Source of the DNA: Bdellovibrionales bacterium
GTDB taxonomy: Bacteria; Bdellovibrionota; UBA1018
Direction of reading: 5' to 3'
Length of the DNA: 64,000 bases
Assembly: GCA_016786465.1 (NCBI GenBank)
Contig: JAEUWC010000017.1
Location: 62,001-126,000 of the forward strand
The notes below the pieces were generated by a model. That model did not search any database, had not been told where the DNA came from, and worked only from the letters and a program-made list of their open reading frames with translations. Below, piece by piece: positions 1 to 13,901 of the stretch (within the stretch, counting starts at the first letter, position 1; every line of letters starts with the position of its first letter). The translations under genes were made by a program, and so were the position numbers.

Positions 1-24
1 GTTCGAGCCCCTTTACCCGCTCCA
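1..24 (+). tRNA. tRNA-Gly, 3' end only
   Basis: The window opens inside a tRNA gene. A T-loop (TTCGAGC), the 3' half of the T-stem, an acceptor 3' strand TACCCGC, a discriminator T and an encoded CCA can be read. An acceptor that pairs with GCGGGTA is typical of tRNA-Gly, and tRNA-Gly/tRNA-Thr/tuf is the known order in many proteobacteria. The anticodon lies outside the window, so the identity is inferred. Confidence 0.7.
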
Positions 25-65
25 GACTTCCCGACCTTCATTGCTGAATCGCCGAAAAAGGGTCG

Positions 66-140
<75 letters not shown>

Positions 141-146
141 GTTTCT

Positions 147-236
147 CCACCGGTTAGATGGCGACAGCCATCTTCAGAAGATCCGGGGTGGGGCGAAAGT
201 CGAAGATTTCGAGGAAATCGTCGGGTTTTGCCGGGC
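147..236 (+). promoter_or_regulatory. structured leader of tuf
   Basis: Between tRNA-Thr and tuf lie 182 bases with several hairpins. They are GATGGC(GACA)GCCATC at 157-172, flanked by an imperfect CCACCGG/CCGGGGTGG outer pairing (147-153 with 183-191), and GATTTC(GAG)GAAATC at 205-219. A short CGG/CCG stem follows. None is followed by a T-run, so they look like processing sites or a folded 5' leader rather than a terminator. The function is inferred only. Confidence 0.4.
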
Positions 237-322
237 AAATCAAAATCTGTCGAATCATTAACCGTTGAAGCAGTAAAAACCTAAAACGAAAGCCCTAGAG
301 GCCAATTGAAGAGGTAGAAAAA

Positions 323-1513
323 ATGTCAAAAGAGAAATTTGATCGGAGTAAACCCCACGTCAACATCGGCACCATCGGTCACGTCGACCATGGCAAAACC
401 ACGTTGACCGCTGCAATCACCACGACCCTTTCGAAAAAGGGATTGGCACAAGCAAAAGCGTACGACCAGATCGACAATTCGCCTGAAGAAAAAGAGCGCG
501 GAATTACGATCAACACCACGCACGTTGAATATCAAACTTCGAACCGCCACTACGCACACGTCGACTGTCCTGGACACGCCGACTACGTGAAAAACATGAT
601 CACCGGCGCAGCCCAAATGGACGGCGCTATCTTGGTCGTGTCGGCAGCTGACGGCCCAATGCCACAAACCCGCGAGCACATCCTTTTGGCTCGTCAGGTC
701 GGCGTTCCTGCTATCGTTGTTTTCATGAACAAGTGCGACATGGTCGACGACAAAGAATTGTTGGACCTGGTCGAAATGGAAGTTCGCGAACTTCTTTCTT
801 CGTACAAATTCCCTGGCGACAAAATCCCAGTGGTCAAAGGTTCGGCAACGAAGGCTTTGGAAGGCGATTCAAGCGAAATCGGCGAACCAGCAATCGTGAA
901 GTTGATGGAAGCATGCGACAGCTACATTCCTCAGCCGAAGCGTGAAAAAGATAAGCCATTCCTGATGCCAGTCGAAGACGTGTTCTCGATCTCGGGTCGT
1001 GGAACGGTCGTCACCGGCCGCGTCGAGCGCGGTATCATCAAGGTCGGCGACGAAATCGAAATCATCGGACTTCGCCCAACGACCAAGACCGTCGTCACCG
1101 GCGTTGAAATGTTCCGTAAACTTCTGGACTCCGGCGAGGCAGGCGACAACATCGGCGCTCTTCTTCGTGGAACGAAGAAAGAAGAAGTCGAGCGCGGCCA
1201 AGTCTTGGCAGCTCCCGGCTCCGTCACTCCTCACAAGAAGTTCAAAGGATCGGCGTACATTCTGACCAAAGAAGAAGGCGGACGTCACACTCCATTCTTC
1301 AAAGGTTATCGTCCTCAGTTCTACTTCCGTACGACGGACGTTACCGGCGTCGTGACTCTTCCAGCTAACGTGGAAATGGTCATGCCTGGCGACAACGTTC
1401 AAATCGAAGTTGAACTGATCACTCCAATCGCAATGGAAAAAGAACTGCGCTTCGCTATTCGCGAAGGTGGCCGTACGGTCGGCGCAGGCGTCGTTGCGGA
1501 AATCATCGAGTAA
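323..1513 (+). CDS. tuf: elongation factor Tu
   Basis: EF-Tu is the GTPase that delivers aminoacyl-tRNA to the ribosomal A site. The 396-residue protein has the usual length and the complete GTP-binding set: P-loop GHVDHGKT at residues 19-26, the switch-I motif RGITI, DCPGH near residue 81 and NKCD near residue 136. Domains 2 and 3 follow ([21 protein letters not shown] and GGRHTPFF motifs). The start ATG at 323 has the purine-rich GAGGTAGA upstream. The gene sits between tRNA-Thr and tRNA-Trp at the head of the secE-nusG-rpl-rpo block. A second tuf copy elsewhere is possible but cannot be judged here. Confidence 0.98.
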   Translation: MSKEKFDRSKPHVNIGTIGHVDHGKTTLTAAITTTLSKKGLAQAKAYDQIDNSPEEKERGITINTTHVEYQTSNRHYAHVDCPGHADYVKNMITGAAQMDGAILVVSAADGPMPQTREHILLARQVGVPAIVVFMNKCDMVDDKELLDLVEMEVRELLSSYKFPGDKIPVVKGSATKALEGDSSEIGEPAIVKLMEACDSYIPQPKREKDKPFLMPVEDVFSISGRGTVVTGRVERGIIKVGDEIEIIGLRPTTKTVVTGVEMFRKLLDSGEAGDNIGALLRGTKKEEVERGQVLAAPGSVTPHKKFKGSAYILTKEEGGRHTPFFKGYRPQFYFRTTDVTGVVTLPANVEMVMPGDNVQIEVELITPIAMEKELRFAIREGGRTVGAGVVAEIIE

Positions 1514-1529
1514 TAATCTGAAAGTGGTT

Positions 1530-1558
1530 GGGCGGTCCCGGAGTTTCCGGGGTCGCCC
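1530..1558 (+). promoter_or_regulatory. GC-rich hairpin between tuf and tRNA-Trp
   Basis: GGGCGGTCCCGGA and TCCGGGGTCGCCC pair around a GTT loop, with small mismatches, 16 bases after the tuf stop codon. No T-run follows, so complete termination is unlikely. It may be an RNase cleavage site that separates tuf mRNA from tRNA-Trp, or a partial attenuator. Confidence 0.4.
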
Positions 1559-1582
1559 GGCTGCCGAAGATTGTAAACCTGG

Positions 1583-1658
1583 AGGGCAGTAGCTCTAACG
1601 GTAGAGCGGCGGATTCCAAATCCGTAGGTTGTGGGTTCGAATCCCTCCTGCCCTGCCA
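1583..1658 (+). tRNA. tRNA-Trp(CCA)
   Basis: The acceptor AGGGCAG pairs with CTGCCCT. The anticodon stem GCGGA/TCCGT encloses TTCCAAA with anticodon CCA at 1616-1618. The T-arm contains GGGTTCGAATCCC, and the CCA end is encoded. The gene lies directly upstream of secE, an arrangement found in several bacterial phyla. Confidence 0.95.
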
Positions 1659-1700
1659 GTTTTCGCCACCCGGGTTTTTGAGTGTCCAAGAAAGGTCCTA

Positions 1701-2075
1701 ATGGAAAGCCAGTATCAGAAGTGGGTGAATCTAGCTTACGCGGCCGTTTGTGCCTTGTTTGCATATGTGATTTTGGCCGGTGGAACCCGCCTGGCTGCGG
1801 CTTACGACCTTGAAACCAAGGTTAGAAACATTGATTTGATCATTCGCGTGGGATCGATCGGCCTAGCCGCGGTCCTGTTTTTTGCGCTTTTCAAGAATCG
1901 CCAGGCGAATGGATTCATGAACGAAGTGGTCGACGAGCTGGCGAAAGTCACCTGGCCGACTCAAAAAGAAACGACTTCTGCGACCGTGATTGTCATCATC
2001 ATGGTCCTTATTTCCGGGGTGGTTTTGGGCCTCCTGGACTACGTTTGGACCCGATTGGTCCAACTTGTGATTTAG
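1701..2075 (+). CDS. secE: preprotein translocase subunit SecE
   Basis: SecE clamps SecY in the SecYEG protein-conducting channel of the inner membrane. The 124-residue product has two predicted N-terminal membrane segments, an amphipathic stretch carrying the family signature (EVVDELAKVTWPT, about residues 74-86) and a C-terminal membrane helix. Three segments resemble the longer E. coli-type SecE rather than the single-span form. I chose the ATG at 1701, preceded by AAAGG; upstream in-frame codons run back into tRNA-Trp and are not credible. The gene is immediately followed by nusG, as in most bacteria. Confidence 0.93.
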   Translation: MESQYQKWVNLAYAAVCALFAYVILAGGTRLAAAYDLETKVRNIDLIIRVGSIGLAAVLFFALFKNRQANGFMNEVVDELAKVTWPTQKETTSATVIVIIMVLISGVVLGLLDYVWTRLVQLVI

Positions 2076-2094
2076 ATCTGAAAGTAGGTTTTCT

Positions 2095-2628
2095 GTGTCA
2101 GATATGAATTGGTACATTGTTCACACGTATTCGGGCTACGAAAACAAGGCAAAGATCGCCTTGGAAGAGCGTATTAAGTCCTTGAAAAAAGAGGCTTTTT
2201 TCTCGGAAGTGATCGTCCCTGAAGAAAACGTGGTCGAGTTGGTTAAGGGTCAGAAGAAAACGACCAAGCGTCGTTTTTTCCCAGGGTACATCCTGGTGAA
2301 AATGGTTCTGAACGACGAAACCTGGCACATCGTGAAGAACACTCCGAAGATCACCGGTTTCGTGGGCGACAAAGTGAAGCCTGTTCCGGTTCCAGAAGTA
2401 GAAGTCCAAAAGATGACCAACCGAATGGTCGAAGGTCAGGCCAAGCCCCGCCCACGGATTTCTTTCGCCGAAGGCGAAAACGTTCGCGTGGTGGATGGAC
2501 CATTCTCGAACTTCAACGGAGTGGTTGAGGATGTTAATCAGGATAAGGGCAAAGTGAAGGTCCTGGTCTCGATTTTCGGTCGTTCAACCCCTGTGGAATT
2601 AGACTTCATTCAGGTTGAAAAGATTTAG
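2095..2628 (+). CDS. nusG: transcription termination/antitermination protein NusG
   Basis: NusG binds RNA polymerase, suppresses pausing, and couples transcription to Rho or to ribosomes through S10. The 177-residue protein has the NGN domain (MNWYIVHTYSGYE... with RRFFPGYILVKM) and a C-terminal KOW domain (about residues 124-177, GENVRVVDGPFSNFNG). The start is probably the GTG at 2095, because GTAGG lies six bases upstream. An ATG at 2104 (MNWYIV) is also possible but would leave a 15-base spacing. The gene follows secE with a 19-base gap. Confidence 0.96.
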   Translation: MSDMNWYIVHTYSGYENKAKIALEERIKSLKKEAFFSEVIVPEENVVELVKGQKKTTKRRFFPGYILVKMVLNDETWHIVKNTPKITGFVGDKVKPVPVPEVEVQKMTNRMVEGQAKPRPRISFAEGENVRVVDGPFSNFNGVVEDVNQDKGKVKVLVSIFGRSTPVELDFIQVEKI

Positions 2629-2675
2629 GACTTTTGTTAAACGCACCAGCTCAAGTTCAATTTAGCACCAAAAAT

Positions 2676-2690
2676 GCGGTATTTTACCGC
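2676..2690 (+). promoter_or_regulatory. small hairpin in the rplK leader
   Basis: GCGGTA(TTT)TACCGC is a perfect six-base-pair hairpin about 50 bases upstream of rplK, followed by a duplicated GCTGATTT. It might be part of an L1/L11 feedback site, but only the inverted repeat itself is seen. Confidence 0.3.
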
Positions 2691-2737
2691 TGATTTCGGC
2701 TGATTTAGACGTGAATTGGCCCAAGTAGGAAGTTTTT

Positions 2738-3163
2738 ATGGCGAAAAAGGTTGTTGGACAGATCAAGCTTCAAATTCCTGGCGGACAGGCAAACCCAGCA
2801 CCCCCCGTTGGACCAGCACTAGGTCAACGTGGCGTGAACATCATGGAATTCTGTAAGGCCTTCAATGCGAAGACCCAGGACATGAAGGGCACCGTGATCC
2901 CCGTGATCATCACCGTTTATTCGGATCGTTCGTTCACCTTCATCACCAAGACCCCCCCTGCATCGGTTCTGCTTTTCAAGGCAGCGAAGATCGAAAAAGG
3001 CAGCGGCGAACCCAACAAGAACAAAGTGGGCAAAGTTACGAAGAAGCAAGTGGAAGACATCGCAAAGACCAAGATGCCCGACCTGAATGCAGGCAGCGTT
3101 GAAGCGGCGATGAGAACGATCGCAGGTTCTGCACGGAGTGCAGGAATCACCGTTCAAGATTAA
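2738..3163 (+). CDS. rplK: 50S ribosomal protein L11
   Basis: L11 binds 23S rRNA helices 43/44 with L10-L12 and forms the GTPase-associated centre, the target of stringent-factor and thiopeptide action. The 141-residue protein is of standard length. It starts [31 protein letters not shown], containing the conserved proline-rich linker, and ends with the RNA-binding domain ([17 protein letters not shown]). It is the first gene of the ribosomal part of the block, with the SD AGGAAG seven bases upstream of the ATG. Confidence 0.97.
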   Translation: MAKKVVGQIKLQIPGGQANPAPPVGPALGQRGVNIMEFCKAFNAKTQDMKGTVIPVIITVYSDRSFTFITKTPPASVLLFKAAKIEKGSGEPNKNKVGKVTKKQVEDIAKTKMPDLNAGSVEAAMRTIAGSARSAGITVQD

Positions 3164-3225
3164 GTTTTTAAACAAAAGTGGGAGCTGGAAACTTTGGGTT
3201 CCGGCGCTTGAACCACGGAGGACGT

Positions 3226-3963
3226 ATGGCTGATAAGAAGCAAGCTGGTGCTGGAAAGCACGGCAAAAAGTACAACAACGCGAATTCCAAGCTGACGGTT
3301 GGAAAAAAGTACACGATTGAAGAAGCTTTCAAACTTCTTCCTGAAGTGACTTTCGCGAAATTCGACGAAACCGTCGATGTCGCTTTCACCCTGGGGGTTG
3401 ACCCAAAGCACGCGGATCAAATGGTTCGCGGCGCAATCGTCATGCCTCACGGGATTGGTAAATCAGTTCGCGTCGCCGTTCTGGCGAAAGGCGAAAAAGC
3501 AAAAGACGCAGAATCAGCTGGCGCCGACTTCGTCGGTTCTGACGACCTGATCGAAAAGATCGCAGGTGGCTGGTTCGAATTCGACAAGATGATTGCAACA
3601 CCAGACATGATGGTGGCGGTCTCTAAAGTCGGTAAGTTGCTTGGACCTCGTGGTTTGATGCCGAACCCAAAATTGGGAACGGTCACCATGGACGTCGCAA
3701 AAGCCGTCAAAGAACAAAAATTGGGTAAAGTTGAATACCGCGCTGAAAAAGCCGGCATCGTTCACTGCCCAATCGGCAAGAAATCGTTCGGCAGCCAGAA
3801 GCTTCGCGAGAACTTCATGACTTTGGCCGGTGCGATCATCAAGGCAAAACCCCCAACCAGCAAAGGCATCTACATGAGAGCGGTCACGCTTTCTTCGACG
3901 ATGAGCCCTGGGATCTCAATCGATCCGATGGACACCATCAACACGGTGGGTGGCGGCGCTTAA
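3226..3963 (+). CDS. rplA: 50S ribosomal protein L1
   Basis: L1 forms the mobile L1 stalk that helps release E-site tRNA, and in many bacteria it represses its own operon. The 245-residue product contains the conserved [15 protein letters not shown] motif near residue 141 and the C-terminal [12 protein letters not shown] chose ATG 3226 because GGAGGA precedes it with good spacing; an in-frame extension back to 3178 lacks an SD. Compared with E. coli L1 there is a lysine-rich N-terminal extension of about ten residues. It lies 62 bases after rplK. Confidence 0.97.
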   Translation: MADKKQAGAGKHGKKYNNANSKLTVGKKYTIEEAFKLLPEVTFAKFDETVDVAFTLGVDPKHADQMVRGAIVMPHGIGKSVRVAVLAKGEKAKDAESAGADFVGSDDLIEKIAGGWFEFDKMIATPDMMVAVSKVGKLLGPRGLMPNPKLGTVTMDVAKAVKEQKLGKVEYRAEKAGIVHCPIGKKSFGSQKLRENFMTLAGAIIKAKPPTSKGIYMRAVTLSSTMSPGISIDPMDTINTVGGGA

Positions 3964-3985
3964 GCCGTAAGAAAAGGATTCGACC

Positions 3986-4519
3986 ATGAAACGTGAAGAA
4001 AAATCCGCGTTGGCGGCAGAAGTAAAAGAGAAGTTTCAAAAAGCAAAAGTCGCGATTTTCGCTGACTACAAAGGACTTTCGGCTACCCAAGCTGACGACC
4101 TTCGTAAGCAGCTTCGCGCAACAAACACCAAAGTGCAGGTTTTGAAGAACAACGTCGCACGCTTGGTGACCAAAGACGGCGGCTTCGGCCCAGATGCGAA
4201 AGACTTGATGGATTCGGTTGTTGGACCGACCCTGGTTGCTTTCGCTTTCGGTGATCCAGCAGCGGCCGCAAAAGTGATTCAAAAGTTTTCGAAAGACAAT
4301 GAAGCTTTGAAGCTGAAAGACAGTCTTTTGGATAACAAAAAGATTTCGGCGGCAGCGGTTGAAGAATTGGCTGCATTGCCTTCGAAAGAAGTTCTTTTGG
4401 CGAAGATGTTGGGAAGCATTCAAGCACCCGTCAGCAACTTCGTCGGAGTGTTGGCGGCCCTTCCAAGAAGCTTGGTCACGGTTCTGTCGGCAATCGAAAA
4501 GAAAAAGGCCGGAAACTAA
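3986..4519 (+). CDS. rplJ: 50S ribosomal protein L10
   Basis: L10 anchors L7/L12 dimers to the ribosome and binds L11. The 177-residue protein carries the N-terminal RNA-binding domain (ADYKGLSATQADDLRKQLR) and the C-terminal helix that recruits L7/L12 dimers. AAGGATTCGACC precedes the ATG. It lies 22 bases downstream of rplA. Confidence 0.96.
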   Translation: MKREEKSALAAEVKEKFQKAKVAIFADYKGLSATQADDLRKQLRATNTKVQVLKNNVARLVTKDGGFGPDAKDLMDSVVGPTLVAFAFGDPAAAAKVIQKFSKDNEALKLKDSLLDNKKISAAAVEELAALPSKEVLLAKMLGSIQAPVSNFVGVLAALPRSLVTVLSAIEKKKAGN

Positions 4520-4534
4520 TTTTTATAAAAGTTG

Positions 4535-4551
4535 GGTCGCATGATGCGGCC
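4535..4551 (+). promoter_or_regulatory. hairpin between rplJ and rplL
   Basis: GGTCGCA(TGA)TGCGGCC forms a seven-base-pair stem with one G-U pair in the 79-base rplJ-rplL spacer. It may help set the excess of L7/L12 over L10 synthesis, a role inferred only from its position. Confidence 0.35.
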
Positions 4552-4598
4552 TAGCAAACAGTCCAGGAAGGCAAGCAGGGAGTAACGAGGTAATAATC

Positions 4599-4979
4599 AT
4601 GTCAGCAATCACTAAGGAAAATGTCATTTCCTTTATCGAAAATATGTCAGTTCTAGAGCTTTCCCAATTGGTGAAAGAACTAGAAGCTAAATTCGGCGTT
4701 TCGGCCGCTGCCCCAGTCGCAGTCGCTGCCGCAGGTGGCGCAGCCGCCGGTGCAGCTACCGAAGCTAAAACCGAATTCAACGTCGTCTTGTCCGCTTCTG
4801 GCGACAAGAAGATCGAAGTCATTAAAGAAGTTCGCGCGATCACGGGCTTGGGCTTGAAAGAAGCAAAAGACCTGGTCGAAGGCGCTCCGAAGACCCTGAA
4901 AGAAGGCGTCTCGAAGGCCGACGCTGAAGAAATGAAGAAGAAGCTTGAAGCAGTAGGCGCTAAGGTCGACATTAAGTGA
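4599..4979 (+). CDS. rplL: 50S ribosomal protein L7/L12
   Basis: L7/L12 is the multicopy stalk protein that recruits translational GTPases. The 126-residue product shows the N-terminal dimerisation domain, an Ala/Val-rich hinge (about residues 36-53) and the C-terminal factor-binding domain ([20 protein letters not shown]). A purine-rich GAGTAACGAGGTAATAATC precedes the ATG. It is the last ribosomal gene before rpoB. Confidence 0.97.
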   Translation: MSAITKENVISFIENMSVLELSQLVKELEAKFGVSAAAPVAVAAAGGAAAGAATEAKTEFNVVLSASGDKKIEVIKEVRAITGLGLKEAKDLVEGAPKTLKEGVSKADAEEMKKKLEAVGAKVDIK

Positions 4980-5025
4980 TCTTAACCCTGCTCGCTATCG
5001 GACTTTAGACTGAAAAATTCCGGTT

Positions 5026-5058
5026 TGCCTAGGCTCCTTGCAAAGGGAGTGCTAGGCA
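5026..5058 (+). terminator. rplL-rpoB attenuator hairpin
   Basis: TGCCTAG and CTCC pair with GGGAG and CTAGGCA across the loop TTGCAAA. An outer, slightly bulged pairing of AAAATTCCG with CGGATTTT adds to it, and a T-rich stretch (5066-5080) follows. The shape fits a partial terminator or RNase III site like the one known in this spacer in E. coli, which lowers rpoBC expression relative to rplJL. Confidence 0.6.
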
Positions 5059-5186
5059 GACTCGGATTTTCATTTTTTCTGTTGTGTTTCTTCAAAGGCA
5101 CCTGTAACCCCACGTCTACTCAACAATTTGGGTATTAATGGGACGGGTGGCCTGGGTTCTTTTTCTTCTTTGAAGGAACACAAACG

Positions 5187-5229
5187 ATAGAGCGATCAGG
5201 GCGGTAAGTACTGCCTTTGTACGCTCTAT
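5187..5229 (+). promoter_or_regulatory. stem-loop in the rpoB 5' leader
   Basis: ATAGAGCG (5187-5194) pairs with CGCTCTAT (5222-5229) and encloses an inner stem GGCGGTA/TACTGCC (5200-5216). Together they form a long hairpin 43 bases before the rpoB start. No T-run follows directly. In the 292-base rplL-rpoB gap it is the second strong structure after the attenuator; no protein-coding gene is seen in the gap. Confidence 0.45.
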
Positions 5230-5271
5230 TGCCTTTTGTCATTCGTTTCTGAGTACCACTAAGGAGTCAGC

Positions 5272-9408
<4,137 letters not shown>

Positions 9409-9443
9409 TCGCTCATCGTGTGCAAAAGATTTGAGGAAGAATC

Positions 9444-12400
9444 ATGAAAGACCTACTGAACTTTTTTGATAAGCCGAAAGATCCCCTAAGTTTTACTGGG
9501 ATCAGGATCTCGCTGGCCTCTCCGGAGAAGATCCGCGAGTGGTCGTACGGTGAAGTGAAGAAGCCGGAAACGATCAACTACAGAACCTTCAAGCCTGAAA
9601 GGGATGGATTGTTCTGTGCGAAGATCTTCGGACCCGTGAAAGACTACGAATGTAACTGCGGCAAGTACAAGCGCATGAAGCATCGTGGCGTCGTCTGTGA
9701 AAAGTGCGGCGTCGAAGTCATTCAATCCAAAGTCCGTCGTGAACGCCTGGGTCACATTGAATTGGCGACCCCAGTGGCTCACATCTGGTTCTTGCGCAGC
9801 TTGCCTTCGCGAATGGGTGCCCTTTTGGACATCACTTTGAAAGAACTTGAAAAGGTTCTTTATTGCGAAGCTTATTTGCTGGTCGATCCAGGCAACACTG
9901 GATTGGAAGAAAATTCAGTTCTTCCAGAAGACAAGTACGTACAGCTGGTGAAAGACGGAATGACTTTCACGGCATCCATGGGTGGCGACGCCATCCGTGA
10001 ATCATTGAAGAAGGTCGACATCGAAATGTTGTCGCGCCAGCTTCGCCGTGAAATGCGCCAAACGACTTCGGAAGCTCAACGCACGAAGATCTCGAAGCGC
10101 CTGAAAGTCGTCGAAGCTTTCAAAGCCAGCGGTTCAAACCGCCCCGAATGGATGATGTTGGAAGTGATTCCAGTCATCCCACCAGAACTTCGTCCGTTGG
10201 TTCCTTTGGACGGTGGCCGTTTTGCGACTTCAGATCTGAACGATCTGTATCGCCGGGTCATCAACCGGAACAACCGTTTGAAGCGTTTGATGGAATTGAA
10301 CGCTCCAGAAATCATCATTCGAAACGAAAAGCGCATGCTTCAAGAAGCAGTCGACGCTTTGTTCGATAACGGCCGTCGCGGCAAGACCTTCACGGGTCCT
10401 AACAAGCGTCCGCTTCGTTCGTTGTCTGACATGCTGAAGGGCAAGCAGGGTCGTTTCCGCCAAAACCTATTGGGTAAGCGGGTCGACTACTCGGGCCGTT
10501 CCGTCATCGTTGTCGGTCCAGAACTGAAATTGCATCAGTGCGGATTGCCGAAAGTGATGGCTTTGGAACTGTTCAAGCCATTCATCTACAACAAGCTTTC
10601 GGAATACGGCTACGTCACGACCATCAAGTCTGCGAAGAAAATGGTCGAAAAGCAGCGCCAAGAAGTTTGGGATATCTTGGAAGAAGTCGTTAAGGAACAT
10701 CCGGTTCTGTTGAACCGTGCTCCTACGCTTCACCGCCTGGGCATCCAAGCGTTTGAACCCGTGTTGATCGAAGGAAAAGCAATTCAATTGCATCCTCTGG
10801 TCTGCGCGGCCTTCAACGCCGACTTCGACGGTGACCAAATGGCCGTCCACGTTCCTTTGTCGATCGAAGCACAGATCGAAGCTCGCGTCTTGATGATGTC
10901 GACGAACAACATCCTGTCGCCTGCACACGGTAAGCCGATCATCGTTCCATCGCAGGACATCGTTCTGGGTCTGTATTACATGACCCGTGAACGTCCGTTC
11001 GGTCGTGGCGAAGGCAAGATTTTCTCGAGCCCGAACGAAGTTCAGTTCGCTTTGGATGCTGGGATTGTCGGACTTCAGTCGAAGATCAAGTGCCGTATCC
11101 ACGGAAAAGTGATGGATACCACCGTTGGTCGCGCACTTCTTTCAGAAGTCGTTCCTACGGAAATTCCTTTCCAGGCCTATAACAAGGTCTTGGGCAAGAA
11201 GGACTTGGCCGAATTGATTGACCTTTGCTACCGCCTGACCGGCAACAAGAAGACGGTTCTTTTGGCCGATGCCTTGATGTCGACCGGTTTCAAAAACGCC
11301 ATGCGCGCCGGGATTTCAATCTCGGTTCACGACATGTTGATGCCTCCAGAAAAGAAAGACCTTCTGGATAAAGCGTACGCACAGGTCCACGAAATCGAAA
11401 ACCAGTACGTTGAAGGTTTGATCACCGACGGCGAACGCTACAACAAGGTCATCGATATTTGGGCTCAGACGTCCGAACAGATCGCATCGGCCATGATGAA
11501 GCGCTTGTCGACCCAGACTTTCCAAGCTCCAGTGGGTTGGAAGGGTAAGGAAAAAGAAATCACGGCGCCTGCGTTCAACTCCATCTTCATGATGGCGGAC
11601 TCCGGAGCCCGGGGTTCGAACGCTCAGATCCGTCAGTTGGCGGGTATGCGGGGATTGATGGCCAAGCCGTCTGGCGAGATCATCGAAACTCCGATCGTCG
11701 CGAACTTCCGCGAAGGTCTGTCGGTGTTGCAATACTTCGTTTCGACTCACGGAGCGCGTAAAGGCTTGGCCGATACCGCTCTGAAGACGGCAAACTCGGG
11801 TTACTTGACCCGTCGTTTGGTCGACGTTTCACAAGACGTCATCGTCACCGAAGTTGACTGCGGAACTTTGGACGGCTTGTACGTCGGAGCCCTGGTCGAA
11901 GGCGGCGAAGTCATCGAAAAAATGGGCGACCGGATCTTGGGTCGTGTGGCGCTTGAAGACGTCATCGATCCGATCAACAACGAATTGTTGGTCAAGCCGG
12001 GCGAAGAAATCACTGAAGACAAAGTGAAGCGCATTGAAGACAGCGGTATCGACAAGATCCGCATTCGTTCAGTGCTGACTTGCCAAGCGAAGAAAGGCAT
12101 CTGTGGCCTATGCTACGGTCGTGACCTGGCTCGCGGACGCATGGTGAATATCGGCGAAGCCGTCGGTGTCATCGCTGCACAGTCGATCGGTGAACCTGGA
12201 ACCCAGCTGACCATGCGTACCTTCCACATCGGTGGTACCGCATCACGTCGCGCTGAACAGTCGAACCTGGAAGCGAAAACCAAAGGTACGATTAAGTTGG
12301 TCAACGTCACGATGGTCAAAAACAAAGAAGGCCATATGACCGTCATGAACCGGAACGGAGAATTGATCGTTCTGGACGCTAACGGACGTGAACGTGAAAA

Positions 12401-13580
12401 GTACCAGCTGGTCTACGGCGCAAAGCTGATGAAGAAAGACGGCGAAATCGTCGAAAAAGGCACTGTCATGGCCGAGTGGGATCCATATTCCACTCCGATC
12501 ATCACGGAAGTCTCGGGTGTCATTCAGTTCGAAGACATCGAAGAAGGCGTGACGATGCAAGAGCAGTTCGACAGCGTCACGGGTCTTTCGCACAAGGTCA
12601 TCATCGAATCCAAGGCAACGGACAAGCGTCCGAAGATCTTGATCACCGATGGCAAGGGCAACGTTCTGAAGATCGAAGGATCTTCAAATCGCGTCGCTCG
12701 CTACATGCTGCCAGTCGGCGCCAACCTGGTTATTTCGGATGGCGAAGAGATCAAAGCGGGTGATTCGATTGCGAAGATCCACCGCGAAACGACGAAGACG
12801 AAAGACATCACCGGGGGTCTTCCTCGCGTTGCCGAGCTTTTCGAAGCTCGTAAACCGAAGGATTCATCGGTCATTTCTGAAATCGACGGAATGGTTTCGT
12901 TCGGTAAAGACACGAAGGGTAAGCGCAAGGTCTTGGTCGCTCCTGAAAGCGGCGAGCCTCGTGAATATCTGATCGGCAAAGGCCGCCACTTGGCGGTCAA
13001 CGAAGGCGACTATGTGAAGGCTGGCGAACCGTTGATGGACGGACCGGTCAATCCGCACGACATTCTTCGCGTTATGGGCGAAAAAGCCTTGGCGAAGTAC
13101 TTGGTCGACGAAGTGCAAGAAGTCTATCGTCTGCAAGGCGTTAAGATCAACGACAAGCACATCGAAGTCATCGTTCGTCAGATGCTGCGCAAAGTGAAGA
13201 TCAAGGACGTTGGCGACAGCGCCTTCTTGATCGGCGAGCAAGTCGACAAAGCGATCTACGAAGCCGAGAACCAAAAAGTTCTTCAGTCCGGCGGCGCAGC
13301 TGCTACGGCCGAAGGCTTGCTGTTGGGTATCACCAAGGCATCGTTGACGACCGAAAGCTTCATTTCGGCAGCTTCGTTCCAAGAAACCACCAAGGTCTTG
13401 ACCGAAGCTTCGATCAGCGGACGCGTCGACTTCCTACGCGGCTTGAAAGAAAACGTCATCATGGGACGTTTGATTCCTGCCGGAACGGGTCTTGCGAAGT
13501 ATAAGAAACTTCGCGCGATTATCGAAGAAGGCGACTACAGCAGCGTCGGAAACGAAACTCAAGAAGTCGCGTCTTTGTAA
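9444..13580 (+). CDS. rpoC: DNA-directed RNA polymerase subunit beta'
   Basis: RpoC carries the catalytic magnesium site of RNA polymerase. The 1378-residue protein has the N-terminal zinc ribbon (CNCGKYKR...CEKCG, about residues 70-90) and the invariant NADFDGDQM starting at residue 458 with three metal-binding aspartates. It also has the bridge helix/trigger loop region ([19 protein letters not shown]) and the second zinc site ([13 protein letters not shown]). A GAGGAAGAATC sequence precedes ATG 9444. It is the last gene of the block and ends before a strong terminator. Confidence 0.98.
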   Translation: MKDLLNFFDKPKDPLSFTGIRISLASPEKIREWSYGEVKKPETINYRTFKPERDGLFCAKIFGPVKDYECNCGKYKRMKHRGVVCEKCGVEVIQSKVRRERLGHIELATPVAHIWFLRSLPSRMGALLDITLKELEKVLYCEAYLLVDPGNTGLEENSVLPEDKYVQLVKDGMTFTASMGGDAIRESLKKVDIEMLSRQLRREMRQTTSEAQRTKISKRLKVVEAFKASGSNRPEWMMLEVIPVIPPELRPLVPLDGGRFATSDLNDLYRRVINRNNRLKRLMELNAPEIIIRNEKRMLQEAVDALFDNGRRGKTFTGPNKRPLRSLSDMLKGKQGRFRQNLLGKRVDYSGRSVIVVGPELKLHQCGLPKVMALELFKPFIYNKLSEYGYVTTIKSAKKMVEKQRQEVWDILEEVVKEHPVLLNRAPTLHRLGIQAFEPVLIEGKAIQLHPLVCAAFNADFDGDQMAVHVPLSIEAQIEARVLMMSTNNILSPAHGKPIIVPSQDIVLGLYYMTRERPFGRGEGKIFSSPNEVQFALDAGIVGLQSKIKCRIHGKVMDTTVGRALLSEVVPTEIPFQAYNKVLGKKDLAELIDLCYRLTGNKKTVLLADALMSTGFKNAMRAGISISVHDMLMPPEKKDLLDKAYAQVHEIENQYVEGLITDGERYNKVIDIWAQTSEQIASAMMKRLSTQTFQAPVGWKGKEKEITAPAFNSIFMMADSGARGSNAQIRQLAGMRGLMAKPSGEIIETPIVANFREGLSVLQYFVSTHGARKGLADTALKTANSGYLTRRLVDVSQDVIVTEVDCGTLDGLYVGALVEGGEVIEKMGDRILGRVALEDVIDPINNELLVKPGEEITEDKVKRIEDSGIDKIRIRSVLTCQAKKGICGLCYGRDLARGRMVNIGEAVGVIAAQSIGEPGTQLTMRTFHIGGTASRRAEQSNLEAKTKGTIKLVNVTMVKNKEGHMTVMNRNGELIVLDANGREREKYQLVYGAKLMKKDGEIVEKGTVMAEWDPYSTPIITEVSGVIQFEDIEEGVTMQEQFDSVTGLSHKVIIESKATDKRPKILITDGKGNVLKIEGSSNRVARYMLPVGANLVISDGEEIKAGDSIAKIHRETTKTKDITGGLPRVAELFEARKPKDSSVISEIDGMVSFGKDTKGKRKVLVAPESGEPREYLIGKGRHLAVNEGDYVKAGEPLMDGPVNPHDILRVMGEKALAKYLVDEVQEVYRLQGVKINDKHIEVIVRQMLRKVKIKDVGDSAFLIGEQVDKAIYEAENQKVLQSGGAAATAEGLLLGITKASLTTESFISAASFQETTKVLTEASISGRVDFLRGLKENVIMGRLIPAGTGLAKYKKLRAIIEEGDYSSVGNETQEVASL

Positions 13581-13590
13581 AAAGAATACA

Positions 13591-13628
13591 AAAAGGGTCT
13601 GATCCGGTTCGGGTCAGGCCCTTTTTCT
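13591..13628 (+). terminator. rpoBC terminator
   Basis: AAAAGGG and CTGACC-type stem bases pair with GGGTCAG and CCCTTTTT around a GTT loop, and the 3' arm ends in T-rich sequence. The hairpin lies about ten bases after the rpoC stop and is a typical intrinsic terminator. Confidence 0.85.
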
Positions 13629-13644
13629 TTTGAGAAATTTTAGT

Positions 13645-13719
13645 GCGGGATTAGCTCAGCGGTAGAGCAGGGCTTTTACACAGCCAAGGTCGGGAGTTCA
13701 ATCCTCTCATCCCGCACCA
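13645..13719 (+). tRNA. tRNA-Val(TAC)
   Basis: The acceptor GCGGGAT pairs with ATCCCGC, followed by discriminator A and an encoded CCA. The D-arm is GCTC...GAGC, and the anticodon loop TTTACAC contains TAC. The T-arm has GGGAGTTCAATCCTCTC. The outermost anticodon-stem pair (G27-A43) is mismatched, which is slightly unusual. A 16-base copy of the 3' end occurs 200 bases downstream (see findings). Confidence 0.93.
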
Positions 13720-13729
13720 TTTTCGAAAC

Positions 13730-13770
13730 AAAAAGGCCTGAGCTCTTCGAGCCCCGGCCTTTTTGTTTTT
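13730..13770 (+). terminator. terminator downstream of tRNA-Val
   Basis: AAAAAGGCC pairs with GGCCTTTTT, enclosing GCTC(TTC)GAGC, and GTTTTT follows. The structure is symmetric enough to stop transcription from both directions, so it can serve tRNA-Val and also block read-through from aqpS on the other strand. Confidence 0.8.
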
Positions 13771-13867
13771 GAAAGCGGCGCGAAAGAGAGTCTTGAAAGT
13801 GCTCCGAGTTCGTTTGCGAGGTCGCTTCGCTCTTCTCGCTAACGCCTCTCGCACGCCGCGGGATCGT

Positions 13868-13889
13868 CAAAACGCTCATCCGCGTTTTG
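13868..13889. repeat. CAAAACGC/GCGTTTTG inverted repeat after aqpS
   Basis: CAAAACGC(TCATCC)GCGTTTTG is a perfect eight-base-pair hairpin 18 bases beyond the aqpS stop codon. It could end the ars transcript on the minus strand, although no T-run follows the stem. It lies inside the 200-base interval bounded by the two copies of the tRNA-Val 3' end. Confidence 0.4.
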
Positions 13890-13901
13890 CCGCCCTCGCA
13901 C

